Below, piece after piece: positions 26,401 to 41,176 of a DNA stretch of 64,000 nucleotides. The notes beneath the pieces are model-generated. The model saw only the letters and a list, made by a program, of their open reading frames with translations. It ran no database searches and was not told the origin of the DNA. The stretch covers positions 223,860 through 287,859 of the forward strand of contig SCFE01000083.1 of assembly GCA_004352715.1 (NCBI GenBank), read 5' to 3'. The DNA is from Hofstenia miamia (taxonomy: Eukaryota > Xenacoelomorpha > Acoela). The position numbers and the translations under genes were made by a program. Every line of letters starts with the position of its first letter. Within the stretch, counting starts at the first letter, position 1.

Positions 26401-29400
26401 TGTACCCAATGTTTACTCTTGATTGGGAAGAGGGAAATGCTGATCGTGAGAAATGGAAGGAGCATGAAGTTCGATTAAAGCATGCGTTATCTCGATCTGC
26501 CAGTAAACAGAAAGCTATAGGAAGACTATCAAAGGAAGCGCATCATTTATATTTCCAGTCAGGTAAAACCATTTTTGAAGGAAATTGAATTATCTGGCTG
26601 CTAAGTGTTAGAGTGNTTTATACAATGATGATGTTAGAATATGCAGTTCAAATATTGATGATAAAAACGATTTTAAGAAAGTGTAAAATTGATAAAAAAA
26701 TCAATTAACATTCAATATTAACATTTTTCAATGCAATAGTTTTGGAAAGAAATCCACTCCAATTATTCCTGTTATTGTTACTCCAATTAGAACAAGTGGT
26801 TTTATTGTAATACCGAACCTCTCATGATTTACTCATTACTTAATAAAAATAAAAGTTGCAATTATTTTACTTCCAATATTAAACGAAATATTCCGTCCTT
26901 AACTCATTTTAGAGTTAAATTAAGTTTATACAAATCATTCTTGTTGTCAAATCTCTCAATTCTTATGGACATAGCCTTACTTAGATGGCAAGTTAGAAGC
27001 CATTACAACATGATGTTTTATATTTGATGTTACTAAGACTTTCCTAAAATTTCCAGTTACTTGATTTAATCTACGTTAGCAAAATATGGAATGATAAATT
27101 TGATCTCGAATATTAAAAGTAACATCATAATACTAACAACCAATTATAATTTTCGATTTTCTAGCCTCACAATTTTTATACAAAAAATGTAAAAAATAAT
27201 CAATTAGACCTTTTATTTCAAACGATTTTAAAAATCAAAATGCAATTAATTTATATAGAACCTAAATATGTAATACTAAACAGTATCATAAAGGAATTCC
27301 TCAAGCAACAGCTTATAAATAATTATTCTATTAAAAATTATTGTGAAAAATATTCTACATTACTATGGATTTTTATTAATATAATAATAAGGTCAAAGCG
27401 AATTTATTGCTTAAATGTATGCAAAACTATAAACTAACACATGACAAAAAATATTTACAAAACTATTTAAATATGCAATATTAATTAAAGGGCAGTTTTA
27501 AAAGTAATTCGATCATGTATTGAGTTTATTATCTATGTCCAGTAATGTTTGCCTATTTAATAAAAATTGTTTTATTTTTTTTCTTGAAGTGTTTATTTTT
27601 ATAGTTTTTCTCACATGTTATATCATTACTTAGATCATTCTAGAATATTGAACATTTAAAAGAAAATGGGTCTTGTCGATTATTGCTACTAAAAAGTCTT
27701 TAATTCTTTTATTGATTGTGATTTAATTATTAAGAAAACGTAGTGAACTTAATTCATGAATAAATTTGTGAATTATATATAAAGATTGATACTGAATAAA
27801 GGAACTCGGGGCCAAGATATTTTATGATGGTCTTAATTGCGTTATGGATACATGTTTTTCAATATAATTAAGTGTTTTAAATGCCCAGTTAAACATTTTT
27901 GCAAATGATGAACGTTCTTGCAATGTGAGATTTTGAAAAAGAAATGCACAGTAATTAAATTGACTTAAGACAAATGAATGAATTAGTTCTACATGCGACG
28001 ATTTTCCTACATGGCGCAAATGGTACAAATATTTTATTCCACATGCCATCTTCTTTTACTTGTGGGAGAAGAAATTATCGAATTTTAAGTCATTTTCTAT
28101 TAATACGCCTAGATAGTTTACACATTTACTTTGACTAATTTCGTTATCACAAACATTAATTTAAAAATTTTCAGTAAGCTTTTGTTGTTGTTTAGATGAA
28201 AAGATGATAAATTGAGTTTTGTCAGAATTGATTTTTAGTTTATTACAATTGAAATATGTTACGAGGTTTCCAATATCTTTTGTCAAATGTTTAGTTGCCT
28301 CAAAGGATTTTTTGCTGTTCGTAATGTACAAGTATCATCTGCGTATTGGTAAATAGTTGTATTTGTCAAGGATTTTGAAATATCATTTACGTACAATGCA
28401 AATAGAATGGGTCCTAATACAGTTCCATGGGACACACCAAGATTTGTAGTGATGTACTCTGAAAACATATGGTCGATTTTACCTCGTTGTTTGCGATTGC
28501 GTAGAAAACTCATAATAAAATTTATTGCATTGAAACTAAAACGTTGTCGCCTTAATTTTTTTTAAAATATCGAAATTCATCGAGTTAAACGCTTTAATTA
28601 AATCAAGTAAGGCCACCACTGTGAACAAATTTTGATTTGTATTTATTTTATAATCTTTTCTGTGATTAATAAAATCGCATCAGATGTATTGAACTTAGTT
28701 CGAAATCCAAATTGATTAATTGATAAAATTTTATTGTCATTAATAAACTTGTACATTTGTGCAGCTAGAAGTTTTTCAAATATTTTTTAGAAAGGGTGTG
28801 TTATGCTAATTGGTCAGTAGTTCAATGGATCTAGTGGTTCTTCTTTTTTATATAACGATGAAATATCAGATTGCTTTAAAAGCGCAGGAAAGTCATTATT
28901 TATAATACTTTGGTTGAATGCTACAAGTAGGTATTCACCAAAATATAAAAATATTTTTTAATTATCCAAAACGGTAGGTTGCTGGATCCACAAGAATTAT
29001 TAGCATCTAGTTTATTTACTACATTTATAAGCTCGTGATAGGAAATTAGGTTGAAATGAAACTGTTCCTTTATTCGTATATCAGATTGTTGAGATGAAAA
29101 ATTTCCATTTTCTTCAAATTTAAAATTGAATCTACCCATATTTTCAAAATTTCTGTTTAAAATATTTGCGATGTCCTTATTTGTGTACGTCCTATTATCA
29201 TGCTTCATTTCTTCAACGTTTATACTTAGCCCCTTACTTTTACCGATGCTTTTATTAAGAAATTCCTTTAGTTTCGTACCTAGATTTTCGGCTCTTTTTG
29301 ATTATTTGCTCAGCGTCCTCATCATTAGTTCAATTAAGATTGATGCGATCCGATTTCGCAATTTCAAAGAGTTTATTTTTTTAATTATCTGTTCTTTAAT

Positions 29401-32400
29401 CAAGTCGGAATCACGGAGTTGGTTAATCATTGTTCTCATATTAATGTTAATTAATTTTGTTCGCTGCGGTGCTACTTGATTTAAGGCCATGGTGATTTCA
29501 CGCGTGGTAAATTTTAACATACTATCGGCATCATTAAAAGTGTAGGTTAGATCAAAGCATATGTTATTCAAGAGGTCTAAAAATTTTGCTCATTAAAATG
29601 GTTAAAGTCCCTAGAATAAACAACTTTCCCATTTTTTCTTCCAAACTTATGGTTACTAACATAAGCGCAAAGATTGTGACTCAAACATATAGGTTTTATA
29701 TTTATTACAACTATCGGATAACAAATAGTCAATTAAGTTTAAAAATCTAGTTGGATTGGTCTTATTAATAGTTTGAAGACCAAAAATATCACAAATATGA
29801 TCAATTCGCTTTGGTTCAACAGAATTTAAGTAATTGGAATTAAAATCTCCTAAGATATTAACAAATTTATTTCCAAAAATGGCATATTCAATTTCTTCAA
29901 TTCAGAGATAAACTTTTTATTTGGATTATAGCAAATGTTTATGAGCTCGTTGCAGTAGGAATTCCAAAAAGACTCTGATTCAATCCACATAGTTTCGAAT
30001 ATTTCATGATTCAATTCTAAATCTTCTCTCCGTTTTGATTTTAAAAAATTAGGAATTAGTATCATTAAGCCGCCACCCCGTTCAGATCTATTTTTAAAAT
30101 AAATATCGAAATAGCTAGAATTAGGATTATATAATGTTTTCAGACTATCAGAATCGTTTAACCAGGTTTCAGTAAAAATATGTATTGCGTTATTTCCGAT
30201 TTTATATACCATTTGCATAAATTCATTGCGATTTGCACTAAGCATTCATATAAATGATTTTAAAGTTAGCTTTAAATTTGTTGAGGACATAATTAATTCA
30301 TTTTCTGAAAAAATAATAAATAAAAATCTAAGTTGGTCAAATGCATTTTTTGAGCCTATTTTCTTGATGTTTTCAAATATTTTGGTCATGTCTAGGGCAA
30401 CCATAATTGCTATTAATGCTGTTATTGCTATTATGTCAATTTTTAATCAAAATTTTATTATTACTATTATTGCTATTTTTGAGGTTAATTTTTTAATATA
30501 TATATATATATATTATGCAATTAAGTGTAGGCAGATGGAATTTTTGTCACGCACGTGTATTAAGTGTGGCTTTATCCCGTACCGCTCGTGCTATTGAGTT
30601 TTAATTATATTTGTGTAATGCAATTCTAAGGAATGTTTCTAAATTGAGCCATCCAATTGATGATTGTCAACATTTCTTGGCAAAAAACCTTGAAAAATAC
30701 AGGATTTGCTATTGTAATCAAGATTTAAATTGAAATTCAATGATATCTAGTATTTTTAAAGAAATTTGTAAATTTCTTAAGTCAATTTTAGTCAATTTTA
30801 AGGGCAATTCAATAGCGGTATAAAACAGATTTTTAGGTCAATTTTTTGGTTGCCCTAGTCATAACTAAGATGCCCCGCCAGAAAATCTTGCGTACTCTCC
30901 TGAATCTAACCTACATCATATGCTATTATCCATCCTTTTCGAGGTAGTCAATGGCACTGCTGTGTCTTTCTTCCTGTTGTACGGTTTAAGGAAAATGTGT
31001 TTTACATTCTCTAGCATTCATGCTACATTAAACTTTGTTCTTTTCTAAGTCACTGATCAGCTTTCGCGTTTCTCCAATGTTTTACAGTTTCCACGAAGCT
31101 TGCAGACATGCTATTTTCCGACAACACAACATATATGAAATTTTGAGGGTCATGTCAAGCAATAAGTATATGTACATGTACATTTATACAAAGTCCAGAA
31201 TGACGATATTCCGCTGTTTCCCTTGCAGTTTAATATTACTTATTTTTTATATTTAATAATGTAATACTTTTCAGAATTCTAAAAAATTGAATGCTAATTC
31301 AAAAATAGAATCACACTTGAAATGACACATTACTGATAATAACTAATAGAAAATTCAACAATGCAGGTTTAATCTGAACTTAATGCAGTCATTCAGTCAG
31401 CCATCAACTTTAATACAACTCAGTTATTTTGTGTTGATGAAAACAGCATTTTTCAATTCAACTCAAAAATATACTTTTTAAATTCATCATTATCATTTTA
31501 ACAACATTCTTAACTAAAATTTCTCTTCAATGAATAACATATTGCATCTGCTCTCACTATTTTGCAACGATTAGACTCAATTGGCAATATTATCTACCTT
31601 AAATATATAGTCTTTCCTTAAAATATGGTTAATTATACTAAATTTCTTTAATTGCATCTTTCATTATTGCGAAGTATATAGATTGTGTTATATATACATG
31701 TATATACATAAAATGTTTATTGTTTTCTAAAAATGAAGTGAATGACTTCTCTCAGAACGTCTATTTTCACTTGGTTTTGCGAAAGATGAACTACATGTAA
31801 TTTATTAAATTCATATGCTTCTCTTAGAAGCTGAATATGTATTAAAATTTGAACACTTAGTCACCGAATCGGAGCTTAATGAAGGCTTGTTGAAAGATGA
31901 AAACAACAAGAGCAACTGTATCATCATTTTAAGAAATCTCACTAATGTGAAGGAATTTGCGACAAAGCACCCCGCGTGCAAACCGTAAGTTTCGACAATT
32001 ACTTAACACTAATGGCGTTAAGTGCCACATCAAAATGTGGCCGACTTCGAATTTTTGATTTATTAAATTATGCATCCGGAACGCAGTGCTGAAGCGGATC
32101 TAATGTGGCGCTAAATAATTATCAATTTTCTTGAAAATTAAAACGTTTTATTTTTCTGCATTTATTTACCACTTTGCAAGCTGGGTTCCTTGATGCATGT
32201 AAAAGATTTTCAGTCATAACTTTAGATCAATTGGAAAATATAATTTAATAATCTTAATCCTTCTGTACACATCTAAGCTATGTAACTGCTAGAAATTTTG
32301 CTTTTCAAATTTGTTCTGGTTATAGCACTATTGGTGAATCACCACTTAATTCATGAAAAAACATTTTCCATTTATTTATGTCTCCCTATGTGTAAATCTC

Positions 32401-34010
32401 CATAGATATTTTAGAGCTATTTTTAAACTTAGCAAGTTCCAAATTACCAATAATGCCATTTTTATTGAGTGTTGCTTTGAAATGGATTCTTAAATTTGCA
32501 ATCATATCATTGTCCTTTGTAATTTTTATATATAATGTTTGTCAATACCAACATTATGTTTCTAAAAAGCTTTTTCAAACATTTTGTGTTATTTATTGTT
32601 GTCATTCTTAGACCCATCTACTTTCTGCCACTATTTCTTAGAAAATCTAGCTTTGATAATTTCCAAAATGTTTTTCCATTTTGGTCATCATTTTATTTTC
32701 TCAATTGATCCTAATAAAGCGTTTTTGTTGTTAATGTTGAAAAGATTTACACAAAGAACGTGCTGAGATAAACACTTCTGTCCTAGATTTCAATCCGTGG
32801 TGAAGATTGTAATTGTGAGTGAAAACTAAGTGCATTTTCAAATAGGATTTTAGAGATTGTACACAAATTACTTTACATTTCATTTGTAAATAGAACTTAT
32901 CTATGCCACTTCAAATTTTAAAGTTATTATTAATGTAAGAAATAGGTTTTTCCTTAATTATGAATAGGTTTTTCCACTATGAAATTGTACGTATTTATTG
33001 TTAATTATATTCTATTTCAACAAATAACTATTTGCTTCATTAGTCAAATTAAATGTGGTATACTATTTGCTAGTTACTTTGAAAGTGAAAAGCTGCATAT
33101 TTTCACAAGTTTTAATTTTTATTAATTTTAGTGACTGTTTTTCTCATTTAATTAAGTAAATATAATAATTCTCTTTCATTAAAAAAATGGTATTATATTA
33201 CATTGTTCCTTACTGAGATTTCGATTGACACAGTAATAAAACTTCTCATTAAAACTGATTGTCTAGAATTCCTGTAGATTCATGTTCCCATAAACCCATG
33301 CATGAAAGAAACATTCTTCTTTGTATGTATTTTGTAATTTGGTGAACTTATTACCATAATATATACAGTATATCACGATATTGTATACGTTATTAAAACA
33401 TAATTCTATGAGAAACATAAGTAATTACCAAAAACAATAATCCAAAGTCTCTAAGTGTAACTGCGAGATTTTTTTAATGACATTTTGCATTGCTTCAATA
33501 TATCATTACTCTTAAAAGTTACGAACTTATGTACATTTAGCTACGTAGATTTTGATGGAAAGGTCATTGATAATGAAAAGTTTGATAGAGTTGATGAACT
33601 TAAAAGGAAAGTAAGAGAGCATTGTGATCCAAATCATCTATTGGAATATACACTTGATTGCACTGAAAATGGAATCGATGCAGAAAATCCTGATCATCGC
33701 AAATACCTAAACACAGTGGTGTCTTACCTTGTAAAAACATTAAAGCGCTTAATTGAAGCAAAGATAAAAAAGCGAAAAGCTATGTTCACCAACAGTTTTG
33801 TTGCAGAAGTTATTGCTCACTCTAGACTTTGCATAGAAAGAGTTAAGAGTTTTTATGGAAGAAAAGACCAAATTAAACAGATATTCGATCGCATAAACGA
33901 TGCAACTAACTGTGCACCAATAATTATTTATGCCGAACCTGGTTCTGGTAATTTTTTAAGTACATCCTCTTATCTGTAATTCTAAATCAAATTTGCATTG
34001 CACAATAAAG

Positions 34011-34043
<33 letters not shown>

Positions 34044-37000
34044 NNNNNNNNNNNNNNNNNNNNNNNNNNNNNNNNNNNNNNNNNNNNNNNNNNNNNNNNN
34101 NNNNNNNNNNNNNNNNNNNNNNNNNNNNNNNNNNNNNNNNNNNNNNNNNNNNNNNNNNNNNNNNNNNNNNNNNNNNNNNNNNNNNNNNNNNNNNNNNNNN
34201 NNNNNNNNNNNNNNNNNNNNNNNNNNNNNNNNNNNNNNNNNNNNNNNNNNNNNNNNNNNNNNNNNNNNNNNNNNNNNNNNNNNNNNNNNNNNNNNNNNNN
34301 NNNNNNNNNNNNNNNNATATATATATATATATATATATATGAGATGTATGCAGAGAAAACATTGAGGAGGGATACAATCTTTCTGTTTCTTGTTTATACT
34401 ATCTTATGAATGATATTTATGTCCATCCTATTATATCCCATCAGCTCACAAACGACTAGGTTGTTATAATGTGAAACGTCATTCACCTTAAAAAAATAAT
34501 TAAAATATACGACTTAGCAGTCTTCTTCATGCTAAGTCATTTGTAGTTTTTAAACCTGTGTTTTTCTGCTTAGATTTGTAAAGTCATCAAATATTTTCGT
34601 TAAAAAATTTCTTTTGATGTGAATTAATTTCAATTTGTGGAACTACTATAATATTACATATACCTATATATTGCAGTCGCAATGCGTTTTCTACAGATTT
34701 TCTCATATAAAGCCTTCCTAAATTTATGAAATTTTTTTCTCAATTATCACTTAATGTATTTATTGAATTTACTGATATGTCTAATTTTAAATTGTTGGCT
34801 CACGCAAAAAACTTTATTTATCAAAATCCACAAAAAAATACTATTAAACTTACAATTCTGAGGTTTTAAAGGTTATTTTTTATTAAAAAAATGATTTTTT
34901 AAATCTGAAAATAAGTTTTTTTCAATAAGTTTATTCAAATGGTATTTTTCAATAATTTTCATAAGAATATTGAATTATATAATAAAGTTTTAAAGCGATA
35001 ATGTGTTCTAGGAAAGACAAGTCTGATGTCTATGATTGCAAAACAAATCAATCAACGTTTTCCACATGAAGACAATATAATCATAGTAAGATTTTTGGGT
35101 ATCTCTGCTCAAAGCACTTTAATCCAACCAGTGCTTTCGAATATCATTTATCAGCTAAGTATCGTAACTGGAGTTCACATAAGTAACAAATCTGCACTTC
35201 AAAATTATGCTTGGCTTTCGGAAAACTTTTCCAAAATGCTCTTCCAGGCTTCTCAGGAAACTACAAAAAGAATATTTATCCTTTTGGATTCACTGAATGA
35301 ACTTTCGCCAAGTGAAGGTGCCTTGAAGTTAATATGGCTACCTAAGATGTTGCCGCCTAAGGTTCACGTCCTTGTTTCTACAACTCAGAATGACACCTAT
35401 AATTGTTTAAGAACGCTCACAAACACAGTTAAAGTAGAAAAGAATTTCATTCAAGTAAATTTTTTAAGTGAAATATTAATTGCTTATGTTAAACTCTCAA
35501 CTATTAAGTTGTAGAGAAATACAACTTTTATTCGTTTTTTGATAAAAAAAATAGTTCTTAATTTTTCTTAGAGAATACGAATTAGATTATCTGAAAATAT
35601 CAATGTTAGTAGCTTGAAACTCGGGCATTCCCCATGCCGCCCCTTTTTCTAGATACACCACTGATTGTTATTTAGAATTTATATTTAAAAGTTTCTGATT
35701 GTAAATTTCAGGTTCAAAATTTTGAATTGGATTAAGACCTGAGAATTGAAATTTTTTAACTTTGTATTTGTTTCTGTTGATCACTTCATTGGGTATATTG
35801 ATTTCAATTAATGTTATGCAATTGGGCCTCTCAGTGCGTAATTGTCTATCTAATATATTGTTATTCCTAGGAAAATGAATGATCCAAAATTATATCAATA
35901 TTTACTATCAACAATCATTGTAGAAAAATGAACCAAATAAAAGCATAGATTTTTGGCTAGTGACATAAGGATGCATTAGTAGATGTTTATGTTGAAAGGG
36001 GATAGTTTGTTTATAAATCTATATTCATCGTTTGCGTATCATATCTCGAACTCTGTGATTTCGATGATCTTGTCAACTTTAGCTTACAAGTTCATTATTC
36101 TTAACAATTTCCTGTCAGACGACTCAATTTGCATTTTAATGAATATAAATTAAGTTAGTTTGCAAATTCAAAAAGCATTTTAATTTTTAATCAAAATTTT
36201 AATATTTTATCAAAAAAATTTTGAATTTGATTTATTCATATGATTCACATGGAGTTATAATTTTGAACTTAGACACAAATTTGTTTTTAATTTAAGATTT
36301 CATTAGTGGAAAAATGAAAATGTTTAAACAGGCGAATATTGTTTTCATGATTAATACATTCAGGCTGAGATTAGCTTAAGTATATAATTATTCTTAGATT
36401 GAAATAAAATGGTTTTGATTGGTTTGAGTTAGTGCTTGAGTATAATGTATCAACTTAAACATACATCTTAGGCTATTATAATTCTAATATTTGTAAATAT
36501 GTAATTTAGAATTAGTAGCTTTCGTAAAGCTGGTAGTTTACTATTAAATTACGATTTAGTTATTTTTTTCACTACAAGTATTCTTAAGCTTGTGAACGTG
36601 CAGAGTCTAATCCTTAATTTTCTTAAGAAATCCATGACTTTTCCCTAAAAATCAATTAATTGGAATCAGTTAGGAATTTTTAATAATTGCAACTGTACTC
36701 TCATTTACATTCAATGGATTGTCATGTATCAATAATTTCCTGTAAACCGAATAAAATCTTGTATTTTTCTAATCTTTCATGGGTTGAAAATGCCACTTAA
36801 TGCAAAAACTAAACTTCAGTTGAAATTTACCATATTTCTACTAGCGTTATGTTTATTTAAAAAATCGATTTGCCTGCATTTTTGAACAATTTTATACAAC
36901 CCTGTTAAAAAATATTGAAAGCATCTTACATGAGCACATCTATGGTGTTGGGTCCGCTAATTGAATGAAGAAAATTTGTGCTTAAATTTATTCTTGTGCC

Positions 37001-40000
37001 TGAAGTACTTGCAAATAAGAATTTATTTTCAATGAGAAATCCGATTTTTGTAAAAATATCCAAATACTTTCCATACCTAGTGTTCAGATGATGAGGTGAT
37101 CTAATGTCTATGGGAACAATAACTACCCTGAAATATTTTGTTTTCTGAAGTCAAACTGTGCGAGCACCGTCCAGACGCGCCGTGCTCAAAATGAGCTGTT
37201 GTCGCACCATAGTACAGCGACACATCTCAAATTGAAGTCGAAAAAGAAAGGAGAGACAATTTACTATCTAATGGTGTTTTCAGATTTTAAGTATCTTCAT
37301 TAGTTTCCTCATGGAAATAGGGTTAAACATTAAATATTTCTTCAAAATTGAAGCAAAGCTTTACCAGTATTTCAAATATCTTTTGGCTTTAATGCGTTTC
37401 TCTAATCGCTGATCAGACAATTGGTTCATCATTACCGTTATATTCTATCGTACACAGAGCACTGTTCAGGTTAGCATATGAAATATCAGTTTATTGAAAT
37501 TTTGAAAAATCACTAATAGTTTTCAATATATATCCAAGCCTCGACACCTTAAATAGATTTTTAAATTTAAGGGTAAAAAAGTGCGCAATTTCAGAATCGC
37601 GGATCGATTGGACTGCGAAGTTTTTACCGAGGTTGTAATTATAGAAGTTATAACGAAAATCATGTTTTGAGTTAAGGTATTTACATCTGCTACACGCTTT
37701 TCTTTAATAGAAGTTGCCGGTTGGTACTCTTCCAACACTGCTATTGCAATGTGATTTCAAAGAACTGAACATTATAATTATTTTTGCAAAAAGAAACGTG
37801 AACTAATTAAAGCTTGTAATATTAACAAAATTGTGTGCATATACAACGAGCCCAAAACGAGCCTATTTTGGGCAAAGCAAGTTTATAGTTCTGCTTGTTA
37901 ATTTGATTATGGAGATTTTTCTTATTTTTTGCAATTAGTATGCTTTTCTTATAATCTTATTTAAGAAATGTTTACTAAATATAAGGAAAAGTCATGTAAA
38001 AAATTCTTCGAGCACAATATTTTTAAAAAATACCGAGCTAAAACGATTCTCATTCAAAGGTTTTATGTGGCGAGCCGAACCGAGCCGAGCCGAACTTACA
38101 CAAAATTTAAACGAGCCGAGCATGGAAATTTCGCTCGTTGACAAGTATGATTTCAAAGTGATGATGTTCTAAATTAATAACGTAATTGAACTAAATTAAA
38201 AGTGTTAAAAGGAGGCCAGTTAATGCTAACCAATTATTGCTGAAATATTTTCTAGAAAACTATGTTTATCAATAGTGTAACAAATAATACTTTTAAAAGA
38301 CCATTATCAGAGGCACACTAAATGGTATTGACGCTAAAACTCAAAATTATCAGTTGTATTAAAATAGAAGATTGTACAATTGTGTCCCAATTTTTCTTCA
38401 AAATGGCAGAACAATTATTCAATTCGAGGAAGACTACTAGAGTAAAACTAATCACTGATTGCTGATTACCAGGTGCCTTAGTTCACCTCAATCTCAAGTT
38501 GTTCCTTAAATACAACATGACCAATTAACTATTAATCTCAGAAAGGTTTAAAATACGTTATCAAAATACACAGTTCATTATAGTTTTAGGTACATTTTTG
38601 CTATTATTTAGATCAAATCCCTGCCGTCTGAAGTTGGTTTGCAAATCGCGAACGAAATTTTAAGAGTATCGAGTCGAAAATTGCAAAGCAGTCAAATGCA
38701 ATTAATTACAGAGCAATTTGTGAAAAGCGGAGGATCGCCGTTATATTTAAAGCTTTTAATGGATGAAGCACTTACGTATGAAATACATTTACATTTACAT
38801 ATATATATATATATGAAATACAGAAATCTTTGAGCTTCATATGTAAAACAAAATATAATAGAAAACGTAAATTTAACAACGCTTTTCCCAACTTAAAGTT
38901 GTTTCATCCAGTTAAAATTAAATGCGGTTATATTTTATAAAATCATCTATCCAAAGTTCATCATTAATTTGATTTATTAGTTCGATTTCTACTTAGATGT
39001 TCCTAAAATACTATTGATTCTGCTATACTTGAATTTTGATGTTGAACTATTATTATAAAATTTCTTTCTTTTGCTTTATGTTGATATATATATATATATA
39101 TATATATACATCTATTTCTAAGGCTATCTAGTGAAGAAATATTGCAATATAGTTCAGTATTATGCAATAAATACTAAAAGTTTTTAATTGTAACTAATAC
39201 AAAGAAGAAAGTTTAGTTAGTGTTTATTTCTAAATGAATTTCTTATTCAAAATTCAGTGCTGTAATCAATTGGTAATCTTTCAAAAATGTTGAAGAATTA
39301 CAGAATATCAAATAGTTTTCTCAGAATGGAAGCTAAAAACTAGAAATTATTGTGAAGGAACATGTTATGTTGATTTATCTGCAACAATTTTGTTGTTACT
39401 AAGTCGGCAAAATTATAACAAAATTGAGAACAATTTATACCAATAACGGGTAGTTTTCACATATCTGTTAGTGACACTTTTTTTCCTCTTTTGAGACAAT
39501 CTCTTCTGAAATATTGAAGAGCGCGATTCTCTCACTTCTGAACTAAACTCATGTTTTATTTGGATATTGTAGGTGGTACAGCCACTAAATATCAGCATAA
39601 AAACCTTTTTTAAAAAGGTTTCAGAGTACTCTGAGCTATCATCGCCTTGTAGGGGAAAGTAATTATTAATCTCAGGATTGCTAAATTGTTAAAGAGCGTC
39701 CTGAATTCCTGAACTTTCCTTTCTTTTGATTCGTATTGATACATTTATCAAAAAGCATTATGTAATGCCTTAAGAGGTTTTGGTAATATATTTTTAGAAA
39801 ACCATTAAGACAATAATGTAATTCAGAAAATTGTTTTGAACAAAACGATTTTGGTCAATATTATGTAAATCCTGTAGTTCTTAATATTTTTGCAATTCAC
39901 TTAAATTCATGAAGATTATAACTATATATTATTGAATTCTACATGTTATAGGTGGAAATCGTACACTAAAGCACATAAATTAGTTATCCCTACTACAGTG

Positions 40001-41145
40001 GATGAGATGATAGCAAGATTTTACGAAAAATTAGAAACCACCTATGGATACAAATTTGTAGCCCACACCCTTTCTTACTTGTTTTGTGCTAAGTAAGTAT
40101 TTATTAATAATATTTTAGAATTAAATTAATGGCATTTATTAGTAAATTCAGTGAAACATTGCTTTATTTTTTGAAATAAAAAGTCAAACAAATTGCTAAG
40201 GATACAATAAACTATAAATTTTCCAAATTATTATGACCACTGGACTTCAGTGGCAATTTGAATGGAATCAAGCCTGTATTCGCATTGAAAACTATTTAAT
40301 TGTGAATACTTCTAAGAATTCAAATTATTTCACAAGATGAATTTCTACAAATTTTGTAAATGGCGCCTGATCCATAAATCAGTTTCAGAATTTCTTACCG
40401 AATTTTACCTCGCTTCTTACTTAATGCAAAATAAATTATATTTATCCAAAATTGAAGCAATTAAAAGTAAATATTATGTGACTTCATGTCATAGGACTTC
40501 GTCAATTTGCAATTTTTAAAAAAGGTTTTTCTAAACAATTATTTCTTTGCTTGCACAATTTTGTGCAATACAAAATACTGCATAATTCAAATATGAACAG
40601 CAGAACCATTTTTCAACAATATTTAGTGCGGGTTCACCCAACTGCTCTATTTGTTTACTCGGCCAGTATGTCACATAGATGGAAGTTGTTCGCGTCGATC
40701 TGCAGGTTTGGTGGGTCAACAAAGAAGTATTGCAGGTTGGGTCGGGTGGAGAGTATTTCCTGACCTGTTCCATCTATGCTTCATATTATTTGTGACTAAA
40801 ATATAGAGAAAATTTACTAAATTGTTGTTAGTCTCCAATGCTCAATGTTTCAAAATGCCGGTTGCATCGATGTCTGCATGTGTTAAAATTCTCGTATGCT
40901 TCCATTAAAATTTAAATATCCCTGTATTTTAGGCATGGACTCAGTGATAATGAGCTAGAAGACATTTTATCGCTTGACAATAAGGTTCTTCAGGAGGTTT
41001 ATCAGTATTGGCCACCACCAAATAAATATGAACTTCGAATCCCTCCATTACTATGGGCAAGGATCAAACTCGAGCTTGGCGAACAGTTGGTAGAAAGGCA
41101 AGCTGATGGTGTCACAATTATTGCCTTTTTTCATCGGTAGAAATC

Positions 41146-41176
<31 letters not shown>

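Noticed and set aside
38074-38125. GAGCC-rich patch as a regulatory element
   Set aside because: Short degenerate pentamer repeat in an intron with no supporting context.
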